DNA of 34,849 nucleotides from positions 1 through 34,849 of the forward strand of contig UQNM01000019.1 in NCBI GenBank assembly GCA_900542395.1, written 5' to 3'. Below, piece by piece: positions 23,139 through 28,857 of the stretch. The stretch's first letter is position 1, and the number at the start of each line of letters is the position of its first letter. A program made the position numbers and the translations under genes. The DNA comes from an uncultured Eubacteriales bacterium. Lineage in GTDB: Bacteria; Bacillota; Clostridia; Christensenellales; Aristaeellaceae. The notes under the pieces were generated by a model that saw nothing but the letters and a program-made list of their open reading frames with translations, did not search any database and was not told the DNA's origin.

Positions 23139-23206
23139 GTTGTTTTCCACTCGCTTCCGATTGGTCTTTTTCGTTGTTCGGCGCTTTTTCTCAAACAGCA
23201 GAAAGC

Positions 23207-23239
23207 GGTATTCCTTCCCCGTTCAGAGGAAAGAATACC
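23207..23239 (-). promoter_or_regulatory. Hairpin in the phnD-phnC gap
   Basis: GGTATTC (23207-23213) and GAATACC (23233-23239) are complements, extended inward by TTCC/GGAA. There is no T-run directly after it on the minus strand. A stabilising or partly attenuating stem between a binding-protein gene and its transporter genes would give excess PhnD. This is inference. Confidence 0.55.
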
Positions 23240-23267
23240 CCTTCTTTATGCCGTTTTCAATTTGCGG

Positions 23268-24173
23268 TTACTCCGTCGCCAGCTCGATGTACTGCGCGAT
23301 GGTATCGTAATCGGCCTCGTTCGCCTCGATATAGCCGCTGTGGTTCCACGCGCCCATGATCTCAAGGCCCTTTTCGTCGGAAGCCATCTTGAGGAACGCT
23401 TCCTTCACGCTCTGCGCGTCGTTGTCGGAAAGGCGGGTGTTGACCGCAATCGCGTCGTTGGGGATATCGCCGTCGGAGAGCTTCGCGACGGAGAGCAGGC
23501 TGTACAGATCATACGGATTGCCGTTCTCATCCAGCACGGCGCTGGAGAACACGAAACGCGCGCCCTCGAACACAAAGCAGGCGTCCACCTGACCGTTGAT
23601 GACGGCCAGAATCGCGCTCGGGATCGAGGTGATGTTCACCCACGTGCAGGAATCGGTGTCAATGCCCGCCATCTTCATCTCGGCGACCGGGTAGATGTAG
23701 CCGGAAGCGCTGGAAGCGCCGAGGTAGGCAATCGTCTTGCCCGCCAGACCCTCATAGCCGGTGATGCCGGAATCGGCGCGCACGAGCACCTCAGCCTTGA
23801 AGCTGCCAACCGGCACGCCCGGCATCAGCTGCTCGTTCTCGTCGTAATCGTTGAGCGTCGTGGAAAGGATGGCCTTCGCCACGCCCATCTCGCGCGCCTG
23901 CGCATAGGTCGCCGGCGGCATGATGCCCACGTCCACCGTGCCGGATTCCATGGCCTCGACGATGGCATTGTAGCTGGTCGCGACGGTCATCTTCACCGGA
24001 ACGCCCATCAGCTCGGTCATGTACGCGGAAAACTCCGCGGTCGTCGCATCAGCGGTTTCGGTGTTGGTCGGCACGAACTGAACGGTCAGCTCCTTCACAT
24101 CCATGTCCGCCAGCGCGGAAACGCCCAGCAGCATGACGAAAACAAAGGTCAGCAGCAGACAAATCTTCTTCAT
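23268..24173 (-). CDS. phnD: Phosphonate-type ABC transporter substrate-binding protein
   Basis: 301 residues. PhnD-type proteins bind phosphonates, phosphite or related oxyanions outside the membrane. The N-terminus MKKICLLLTFVFVMLLGVSA is a signal peptide with a probable cut after ALA. Visible family stretches are VQFVPTNTETADAT, GTVDVGIMPPATYAQAREMG, LAGKTIAYLGASSASGYIYP and VDACFVFEGARFV. No lipobox cysteine is seen at the cut, which is unusual for a Gram-positive binding protein. AAAGGAGC before ATG 24173 fixes the start. It is first in phnDCEE. No C-P lyase or phosphonatase genes are in the window, so the cargo is uncertain. Confidence 0.88.
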   Translation of the reverse strand: MKKICLLLTFVFVMLLGVSALADMDVKELTVQFVPTNTETADATTAEFSAYMTELMGVPVKMTVATSYNAIVEAMESGTVDVGIMPPATYAQAREMGVAKAILSTTLNDYDENEQLMPGVPVGSFKAEVLVRADSGITGYEGLAGKTIAYLGASSASGYIYPVAEMKMAGIDTDSCTWVNITSIPSAILAVINGQVDACFVFEGARFVFSSAVLDENGNPYDLYSLLSVAKLSDGDIPNDAIAVNTRLSDNDAQSVKEAFLKMASDEKGLEIMGAWNHSGYIEANEADYDTIAQYIELATE

Positions 24174-24223
24174 AATCCGATTGCTCCTTTTTCTGTTCGG
24201 TTGTGGTTTCAAACCTGTGCTTT

Positions 24224-24252
24224 ATTATACCGAATCGCGCCTGCAAAATCAA
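24224..24252 (-). promoter_or_regulatory. Promoter of phnDCEE
   Basis: On the minus strand TTGATT (24247-24252), a 17-base spacer and TATAAT (24224-24229), about 50 bases before the phnD ATG. No classical direct-repeat Pho box was recognised. Confidence 0.75.
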
Positions 24253-24318
24253 TCGGCTTTCCGTATTTTGATTTCTTTTTTTCGCGCTTTGTTCGTGTTT
24301 TTTACATTCATTTGTCAT

Positions 24319-24347
24319 TTGACATTTCCGCCGCGCCGGGGTATCAT
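24319..24347 (+). promoter_or_regulatory. Promoter of the MBL-fold gene
   Basis: TTGACA (24319-24324), a 17-base spacer and TATCAT (24342-24347). TGTCATTTGACA across the -35 is a short dyad. The ATG at 24381 follows CGGAGG. Confidence 0.8.
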
Positions 24348-24380
24348 GGGGCTATTCTTCAATCATCGGAGGCTGATTTC

Positions 24381-25088
24381 ATGGAGCTTCATTTTCTGGG
24401 GCACGGCGCGGCCTTTTACGTCGAGGCGGGCAACACGTCGGCCTATCTCCGCGAAGGCAGCCGTCTGCTGCTGCTCGACTGCGGCGAAAGCGTCTTTGCC
24501 GATCTTCTGCGGCGCGGCGCGCTTTCCGGCGTGACGGATATCACCGTCGCCCTTTCGCATCTGCACAGCGACCACTGCGGTTCGCTCGGTTCGCTCTGCC
24601 ATTACTGCTTCTATATGCTGCACATCATCCCCAAGCTGGTTCTCCCGGAGGACGCGGCCTATCGCGCGGACGTCGCGACGCTTCTTCGCCTGTTCGGCGT
24701 GCAGAAGAGCTCCTTCACCCCTGTGGAGGACGGCGGCACCTTGGGCTTCTCGTCGTTCCGCTCCTTCCGCTATGTGCCAACCCGTCATTCCGACGGGATG
24801 CGCTGCTTTTCCTTCATCTTTGAGACCGAAAACGGCGGCGTGTTCTTTTCGTCGGATACCTGTACGACGGAAACGCTCGCCGCGTTTATCCAATCGCATC
24901 CGGATTTCGAACGCGCCTACATGGATTCCACGGATGTGGATTACCCCGGCAACATCCACCTTCCCATCGGGCAGATTGCGCAGGTCGTCCCCGCGGAGAA
25001 GCGCGGCCGCGTCTATATGATGCACCTCAACCGCGCCGCGTGCGCCGAAGCGGGGCGGACGTTCGGCTTTTCCTGCGCCGCGCCGTGA
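24381..25088 (+). CDS. Metallo-beta-lactamase-fold hydrolase
   Basis: 235 residues. The MBL fold binds one or two metals and hydrolyses diverse esters, thioesters, lactones or RNA. The signature HLHSDHCGSLG is present (HxHxDH type), with a preceding LLLLDCGES strand and a later FFSSDTCTTE. The His of YMMHLNRAA near the C-terminus can be a ligand. The start MELHFLGHGAAFYVEAGNTS resembles RNase Z-like and phosphodiesterase-like subgroups, but no exosite is obvious. ATG 24381 is chosen for CGGAGG eight bases upstream and a strong promoter. A GNAT gene follows 93 bases later and has its own ribosome site. Confidence 0.9.
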   Translation: MELHFLGHGAAFYVEAGNTSAYLREGSRLLLLDCGESVFADLLRRGALSGVTDITVALSHLHSDHCGSLGSLCHYCFYMLHIIPKLVLPEDAAYRADVATLLRLFGVQKSSFTPVEDGGTLGFSSFRSFRYVPTRHSDGMRCFSFIFETENGGVFFSSDTCTTETLAAFIQSHPDFERAYMDSTDVDYPGNIHLPIGQIAQVVPAEKRGRVYMMHLNRAACAEAGRTFGFSCAAP

Positions 25089-25181
25089 ACCCCTTTCCCC
25101 TTCCCGATTTTACGGTTCGGAGCACTGACGTTTTGTTTTTCGCTTATCATAGAAGTCGCATTGCACAAGGAGCGTTTTGCC

Positions 25182-25661
25182 ATGATTACACTTGCCACTG
25201 CCGCCGATCTGCCGCGGATTCTCGCCCTTTACGCCCACGCCCGCGCCTTCATGGCGCAAAACGGCAACCCCAGCCAATGGGGTCAAACCCGCCCGACCGA
25301 GGCGGACATCGTCGCGCACATCGACGCCCGCGAATTGTACGTCCTGCGCGAGGAAGGCGAAATCCACGGCGTTTTCGCGTTCATCCTCGGCGAAGACCCG
25401 ACCTATCGCGTCATCGAGCAGGGCGCGTGGCTTTCCGACGCGCCCTACGGCACGATTCACGCCGTCGCCAGCGACGGGCAGATCCACGGCCTGCTCAGCC
25501 GGATCGTCGCCTATTGCGAACAGACGACCCCGCACCTGCGCATCGACACCCACCGCGACAACGCGATCATGCAGCATGTCATTTTGAAAAACGGCTTCAC
25601 CCGCTGCGGCGTCATTCACATCGCCAGCGGCGCGGAACGAATCGCGTTTGAAAAGGTATAA
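25182..25661 (+). CDS. GNAT-family N-acetyltransferase
   Basis: 159 residues. GNAT enzymes move an acetyl group from acetyl-CoA to an amine. The start ITLATAADLPRILALYAHAR is a standard GNAT first helix. Central beta strands follow (ELYVLREEGEIHGVFAFILG). The C-terminal RIDTHRDNAIMQHVILKNGF, then TRCGVIHI, is the family's motif around beta-6/7. The pyrophosphate-binding RxxGxG/A loop is weak. ATG 25182 follows AAGGAGCGTTTTGCC. A strong terminator and a MITE-like element lie after it. The substrate is unknown. Confidence 0.88.
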   Translation: MITLATAADLPRILALYAHARAFMAQNGNPSQWGQTRPTEADIVAHIDARELYVLREEGEIHGVFAFILGEDPTYRVIEQGAWLSDAPYGTIHAVASDGQIHGLLSRIVAYCEQTTPHLRIDTHRDNAIMQHVILKNGFTRCGVIHIASGAERIAFEKV

Positions 25662-25707
25662 GCGGGAACCTGCGTTTCCTGCGCCTTTCGTTTTATGCCA
25701 CATTCTA

Positions 25708-25747
25708 AAACGGCGCTTTCCCGATTTTGCTCGGGAAAGCGCCGTTT
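25708..25747 (+). terminator. Strong terminator after the GNAT gene
   Basis: AAACGGCGCTTTCCCGA (25708-25724) and TCGGGAAAGCGCCGTTT (25731-25747) are perfect 17-base complements around a six-base loop. The MITE-like element begins within five bases of it. Confidence 0.88.
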
Positions 25748-25751
25748 GGCT

Positions 25752-25915
25752 TATACTAATTCGCAGTTAAAATGCTTAACAGAGCGCATCAGATTTTTTG
25801 TTCTGACGAAGCCAAGTGAAGTGAGGCGTACTGGAGGTACGTTGAACGGAACGAGGCAAAGTCAGAGCGAAAAAGATGGTGCGCGGATTAAGCCATTTTA
25901 ACAAGAATTAGTATT
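25752..25915. mobile_element. MITE-like element with long imperfect terminal inverted repeats
   Basis: About 164 bases. The left end TATACTAATTC and the reverse complement of the right end, AATACTAATTC, match. The likeness continues for about 60 bases through GTTAAAATG, CTTAA and a TCTGAC block. The centre has CGTAC-TGGAG-GTACG. No reading frame of use is present. The left 51 bases (25751-25801) recur exactly at 34799-34849. With no transposase seen, it is best called a non-autonomous palindromic element; it could alternatively encode a structured RNA. The rest of 25662-25962 (about 300 bases) holds only the GNAT terminator and a weak hairpin near 25930-25950. Confidence 0.75.
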
Positions 25916-25962
25916 ATATACGGAAATCAAGCCCGCCTTGCGGCGAAAGGCGTTCAGGCCGC

Positions 25963-27768
25963 TCAGTCTTCCGGCTTCGCGCCGATGACCGCCTTGATGC
26001 GGCGCACGCCGGCGGAGGAGGATTCTTCCTTCTGAATCTTAAAGCTGACCAGCTCGCCGGTATGGCTCGCGTGCGGGCCGCCGCAGATTTCCTTGGAATA
26101 CTCGCCCATGGTGTACATGCGGACGCGCTCGCCGTACTTGCTCTCGAACAGGCCGATCGCGCCTTCCTTCTTCGCTTCCTCGACGGTCGTTTCGGTCATC
26201 ACAACCGGCACATCCGCCTTGATCCACTCGTTGACCAGCGCCTCCACCTGCGCCAGCTCATCCTTGGTCACCTTGCGGCCAAAGGAGAAGTCGAAACGCA
26301 GGCGCTCCGGCGTGATGTTGGAGCCCTTCTGCGCGACCTCGTCGCCCAGCACACGGCGCAGCGCCGCGTGGAGCAGGTGGGTCGCGGTATGCAGGCGCGC
26401 GCTCTGGGCGCTGCTGTCCGCCAGACCGCCCTTGAAGCGCTGCTCAGCGCCCGCGTGGCTGCTCTTCTGGTGCTCGGCGAAGTGCTTTTCAAAGCCCGCC
26501 TCGTCCACGGTCAGGCCGTTCTCCTTCGCCAGCTCGCGGGTCATCTCAATCGGGAAGCCGTAGGTCGCGTACAGGTTGAAGGCCACCATGCCGTCGATGA
26601 CCTTGCTCTCGCCCATGCGGGAAACGGCCTTCTCGAACTCGCGCTCGCCCTGACGCAGCGTGCGGGCAAAGCGGGTCTCCTCCAGCTTGAACTGCTCCAG
26701 CACAAACGCCTCGTTCTGCTTGAGTTCCGGATAGACCTCGGCATACTGGTCGATGACCACCTTGCCGATCTCGGCGGTGAAGCCCTCCTGCATGCCCAGC
26801 TCCATGCCAAAGCGCACGGCGCGGCGGATCAGGCGGCGCAGCACATAGCCCTGATCGACGTTGCTCGGGCTGACGCCGCGCGGGTCGCCCATGATGAAGG
26901 TCGAGGTGCGCAGGTGGTCGGCCACGATGCGGAACGCGCGGGTCGTCGCCTCGTCGTCGTCATAGTGCTTGCCGGACAGCTCGGAAATCTTGGCGATGAT
27001 GCCGGTGAAAGCGTCCGTCTCGTAAACCGTCTTGCAGCCGTTGAGGGTGCAGACCGTGCGCTCCAGACCCATGCCGGTATCGACGTTCTTCTTCGCCATC
27101 GGCACATACTGGCCGTCGGCGGTCTTGTTATACTGCATGAACACGTCGTTCCAGATCTCCAGGAAGCGGCCGCAGGAGCACGCCGGGGAGCAGTTCGGGC
27201 CGCACGGCGGCTGATCCTTGATGATGAACATCTCGGTGTCCGGGCCGCAGGGGCCGGTCTGACCCGCCGGGCCCCACCAGTTATGCTCGCGCGGGAGGAA
27301 GTAGATATTCTCCTTCTTCACGCCGTTTTCCATCCAATAGTTGGCGGCTTCCTCGTCGCGCGGGATGTCGCCCTCGCCCTCGAAGACGGTGAACGCCAGC
27401 TTGTCCTTGTCAAGGCCGAGGTACTCCGGGCTGGTCAGGAACTCCCAGCTCCAGGCGATCATTTCCTTCTTGAAATAATCGCCCAGCGACCAGTTGCCCA
27501 GCATCTCGAAGAACGTCAGGTGGGACGCATCGCCCACCTCGTCGATATCGCCGGTGCGGATGCACTTCTGCACGTCGGTCAGGCGGGTGCCGGCCGGGTG
27601 CTTGCTGCCCAGCAGATACGGGACGAGCGGATGCATGCCCGCGGTGGTGAACAGAACGGTCGGGTCGTTCTCCGGAATCACGGAGGCGCTGGGAATCACG
27701 GCATGACCCTTGCTCTTGAAGAAATTGAGCCACATGCTGCGCAATTCGCCGGAAGTCATCTTCTTCAT
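25963..27768 (-). CDS. alaS: Alanyl-tRNA synthetase, short form without the C-Ala domain
   Basis: 601 residues against about 870 for common AlaRS. The class II aminoacylation core is complete: FFKSKGHAVIPSASVIPEND, TFFEMLGNWSLGDYF, NVDTGMGLERT and YVLRRLIRRAVRFG. The editing domain has the HTATH zinc motif (460-464) and CGGPHASHTGE (Cys562, His566). The protein ends right after GVRRIKAVIG; the glycine-rich C-Ala domain that aids tRNA binding and dimerisation is absent. A Cys-rich segment PPCGPNCSPACSCGRFLEIW (Cys189, 193, 197, 199) replaces the usual spacing. ATG 27768 has AAAGGAGAG. A T-box leader lies upstream. No frameshift remnant of C-Ala is visible before the MITE-like element. Confidence 0.93.
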   Translation of the reverse strand: MKKMTSGELRSMWLNFFKSKGHAVIPSASVIPENDPTVLFTTAGMHPLVPYLLGSKHPAGTRLTDVQKCIRTGDIDEVGDASHLTFFEMLGNWSLGDYFKKEMIAWSWEFLTSPEYLGLDKDKLAFTVFEGEGDIPRDEEAANYWMENGVKKENIYFLPREHNWWGPAGQTGPCGPDTEMFIIKDQPPCGPNCSPACSCGRFLEIWNDVFMQYNKTADGQYVPMAKKNVDTGMGLERTVCTLNGCKTVYETDAFTGIIAKISELSGKHYDDDEATTRAFRIVADHLRTSTFIMGDPRGVSPSNVDQGYVLRRLIRRAVRFGMELGMQEGFTAEIGKVVIDQYAEVYPELKQNEAFVLEQFKLEETRFARTLRQGEREFEKAVSRMGESKVIDGMVAFNLYATYGFPIEMTRELAKENGLTVDEAGFEKHFAEHQKSSHAGAEQRFKGGLADSSAQSARLHTATHLLHAALRRVLGDEVAQKGSNITPERLRFDFSFGRKVTKDELAQVEALVNEWIKADVPVVMTETTVEEAKKEGAIGLFESKYGERVRMYTMGEYSKEICGGPHASHTGELVSFKIQKEESSSAGVRRIKAVIGAKPED

Positions 27769-27789
27769 GGTTGTTTCTCTCCTTTATTT

Positions 27790-28055
27790 CAGGTGATACC
27801 CGTTTTTTGGGTAAATGAAAACGCCTGCCGTCCGGGGACGAACAGACGTTGATTCGCGGTACCACTCCGGTTGACGCGCGCCCAAACGGGCAAGCGCGCC
27901 CTCTTGCAACCCGTAACGCAGGTCAAACGCCCGGCTCCTCGCCGGGAACTCGTTGCAGGGCTGCCGAATCGCCTGCGCACCGGGCTTGCACCCTCCCCGG
28001 CTCGCTTTCCGCATGATTCGCTTCGGCTCTTTGCACGTCATCGCCTTTGCATATC
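27790..28055 (-). promoter_or_regulatory. T-box riboswitch leader of alaS
   Basis: On the minus strand the leader starts near 28055 and carries stem I features (GATGACGTGCAAAGAG; GCGAGCCGGGGAGGGTGCAA, the AGAGAGCCGG-type bulge) and a GC-rich stem III. The core T-box GAGTGGTACCGCG (27855-27867) pairs with uncharged tRNA acceptor ends. A terminator hairpin (27821-27849) follows. Low charged tRNA-Ala should favour the antiterminator. An alanine GCN specifier is expected, but I could not place it with certainty. Confidence 0.92.
27813..27849 (-). terminator. T-box regulated terminator
   Basis: CGTCTGTTCGTCC and GGACGGCAGGCG fold with one wobble pair and end in TTTTCATTT. It competes with the antiterminator formed by the T-box core at 27855-27867. 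Confidence 0.8.
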
Positions 28056-28061
28056 GGGTTT

Positions 28062-28090
28062 ATTATAGTCAGAAACGCGGGGATTGTCAA
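28062..28090 (-). promoter_or_regulatory. Perfect consensus promoter of the alaS T-box leader
   Basis: On the minus strand TTGACA (28085-28090), a 17-base spacer and TATAAT (28062-28067). The start is expected about seven bases on, near 28055. It abuts the hicB stop at 28099. Confidence 0.9.
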
Positions 28091-28098
28091 GCCAAAAT

Positions 28099-28503
28099 TC
28101 AAGGATGATACACGCCCAGATAATCCTTCAGCGCGCTTTGCAGAATCTGGCTGTAATTCACGCCATGCCTTTCCGCCGCGTCGTTAAGCCACGCCGGAAT
28201 GGTCAGCGTCTTTTTCACCGCGCGGTTCTCCATTTCATCTCTGAACGGCGTCATCCATGCCGTAATCGGCACAACGAGGCCACCCTCCGCCTGAAGCTCC
28301 AGATTGGCTTTCGGAATGGTTTCCCCATCCTGTTCCATGCCGTACAGGTGCAGGCTCATTGCATCCACGGCCATCCGGCGCGCATCCTCAAAGGTGTCCC
28401 CTTCCGTAAAACATCCTTCCAACTGCGGAAAGCTGACGCTGTATCGGCCGTCCGCTTCTTTTTCGAACACCGCCGCAAAGGTGTATTCGCTGGGTCTTTT
28501 CAT
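28099..28503 (-). CDS. hicB: HicB-family antitoxin
   Basis: 134 residues. HicB neutralises HicA and represses the operon. The N-terminal partial RNase H-like domain shows YTFAAVFEKEADGRYSVSFP, LEGCFTEGDTFEDARRMAVD and AMSLHLYGMEQDG. The C-terminus AVKKTLTIPAWLNDAAERHG, then VNYSQILQSALKDYLG, is a ribbon-helix-helix-like DNA-binding part. The start is ATG 28503 with AAGGAG nine bases upstream; a GTG three codons before is less likely. It lies 22 bases after hicA. Confidence 0.92.
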   Translation of the reverse strand: MKRPSEYTFAAVFEKEADGRYSVSFPQLEGCFTEGDTFEDARRMAVDAMSLHLYGMEQDGETIPKANLELQAEGGLVVPITAWMTPFRDEMENRAVKKTLTIPAWLNDAAERHGVNYSQILQSALKDYLGVYHP

Positions 28504-28525
28504 GCTGCTCACTCCTTCGGAAACA

Positions 28526-28708
28526 TTATATCCATCCGGCCATCTGTTTAATGTTTTTCTCTACACCGGGCGATAAATCCCCTCGATGATCGGGCACGGT
28601 CATTCGTTTTCCATTCTTTACAAACTGTTTATGTGAACCGGTTTGGCGAACTTCAATCCAGCCTTCTCTTTTCAGCCGCCGTATCGCCTCCTGCGCTTTC
28701 ATCGGCAT
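28526..28708 (-). CDS. hicA: HicA-family mRNA interferase toxin
   Basis: 60 residues, normal size. HicA is a double-stranded-RNA-binding-fold toxin that cleaves mRNA with a conserved His. Visible are KAQEAIRRLKREGWIEVRQT, GSHKQFVKNGKR with the catalytic-type His, and TVPDHRGDLSPGVEKNIKQM. The start is ATG 28708 with GGAGG eight bases upstream; ATG 28702 also fits. A full promoter and a dyad over its -35 lie upstream. The toxin-antitoxin order hicA-hicB is the usual one. Confidence 0.93.
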   Translation of the reverse strand: MPMKAQEAIRRLKREGWIEVRQTGSHKQFVKNGKRMTVPDHRGDLSPGVEKNIKQMAGWI

Positions 28709-28731
28709 ACGCTCCACCTCCGAACAATTCG

Positions 28732-28760
28732 ATTATACCAGCATTTGCACGTATTGTAAA
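28732..28760 (-). promoter_or_regulatory. Promoter of hicAB
   Basis: On the minus strand TTTACA (28755-28760), a 17-base spacer and TATAAT (28732-28737), about 24 bases before hicA. Confidence 0.8.
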
Positions 28761-28765
28761 TACGT
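28749..28765. promoter_or_regulatory. Likely HicB operator
   Basis: ACGTATT (28749-28755), GTA, AATACGT (28759-28765) is a perfect dyad covering the -35 of the hicAB promoter. Its position and symmetry fit autorepression by the HicB C-terminal domain. Confidence 0.72.
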
Positions 28766-28781
28766 ATTCATCTTTTTCTCC

Positions 28782-28822
28782 AAAAAACCGACAGGAGCGG
28801 CGCATTTTCAGCGCCGCTCCTG
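28782..28822 (-). terminator. Intrinsic terminator of the cell-wall-binding protein gene
   Basis: CAGGAGCGGCGC (28792-28803) and GCGCCGCTCCTG (28811-28822) are perfect 12-base complements with a seven-base loop. Six T follow on the minus strand (28782-28787). It lies 36 bases after the stop at 28858. Confidence 0.92.
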
Positions 28823-28857
28823 CAAAAGAGGGGATTGGGGGGGCTTCGTTATTCGGC

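Noticed and set aside
24174..24260. Pho box or riboswitch upstream of phnD
   Set aside because: Only about 50 bases of leader and no repeated Pho-like heptamers were seen; a simple promoter explains the region.
25915..25962. Frameshift remnant of the AlaRS C-Ala domain
   Set aside because: Only about 48 bases separate the stop from the MITE-like element and none read as C-Ala sequence in any frame; a natural short form fits better.
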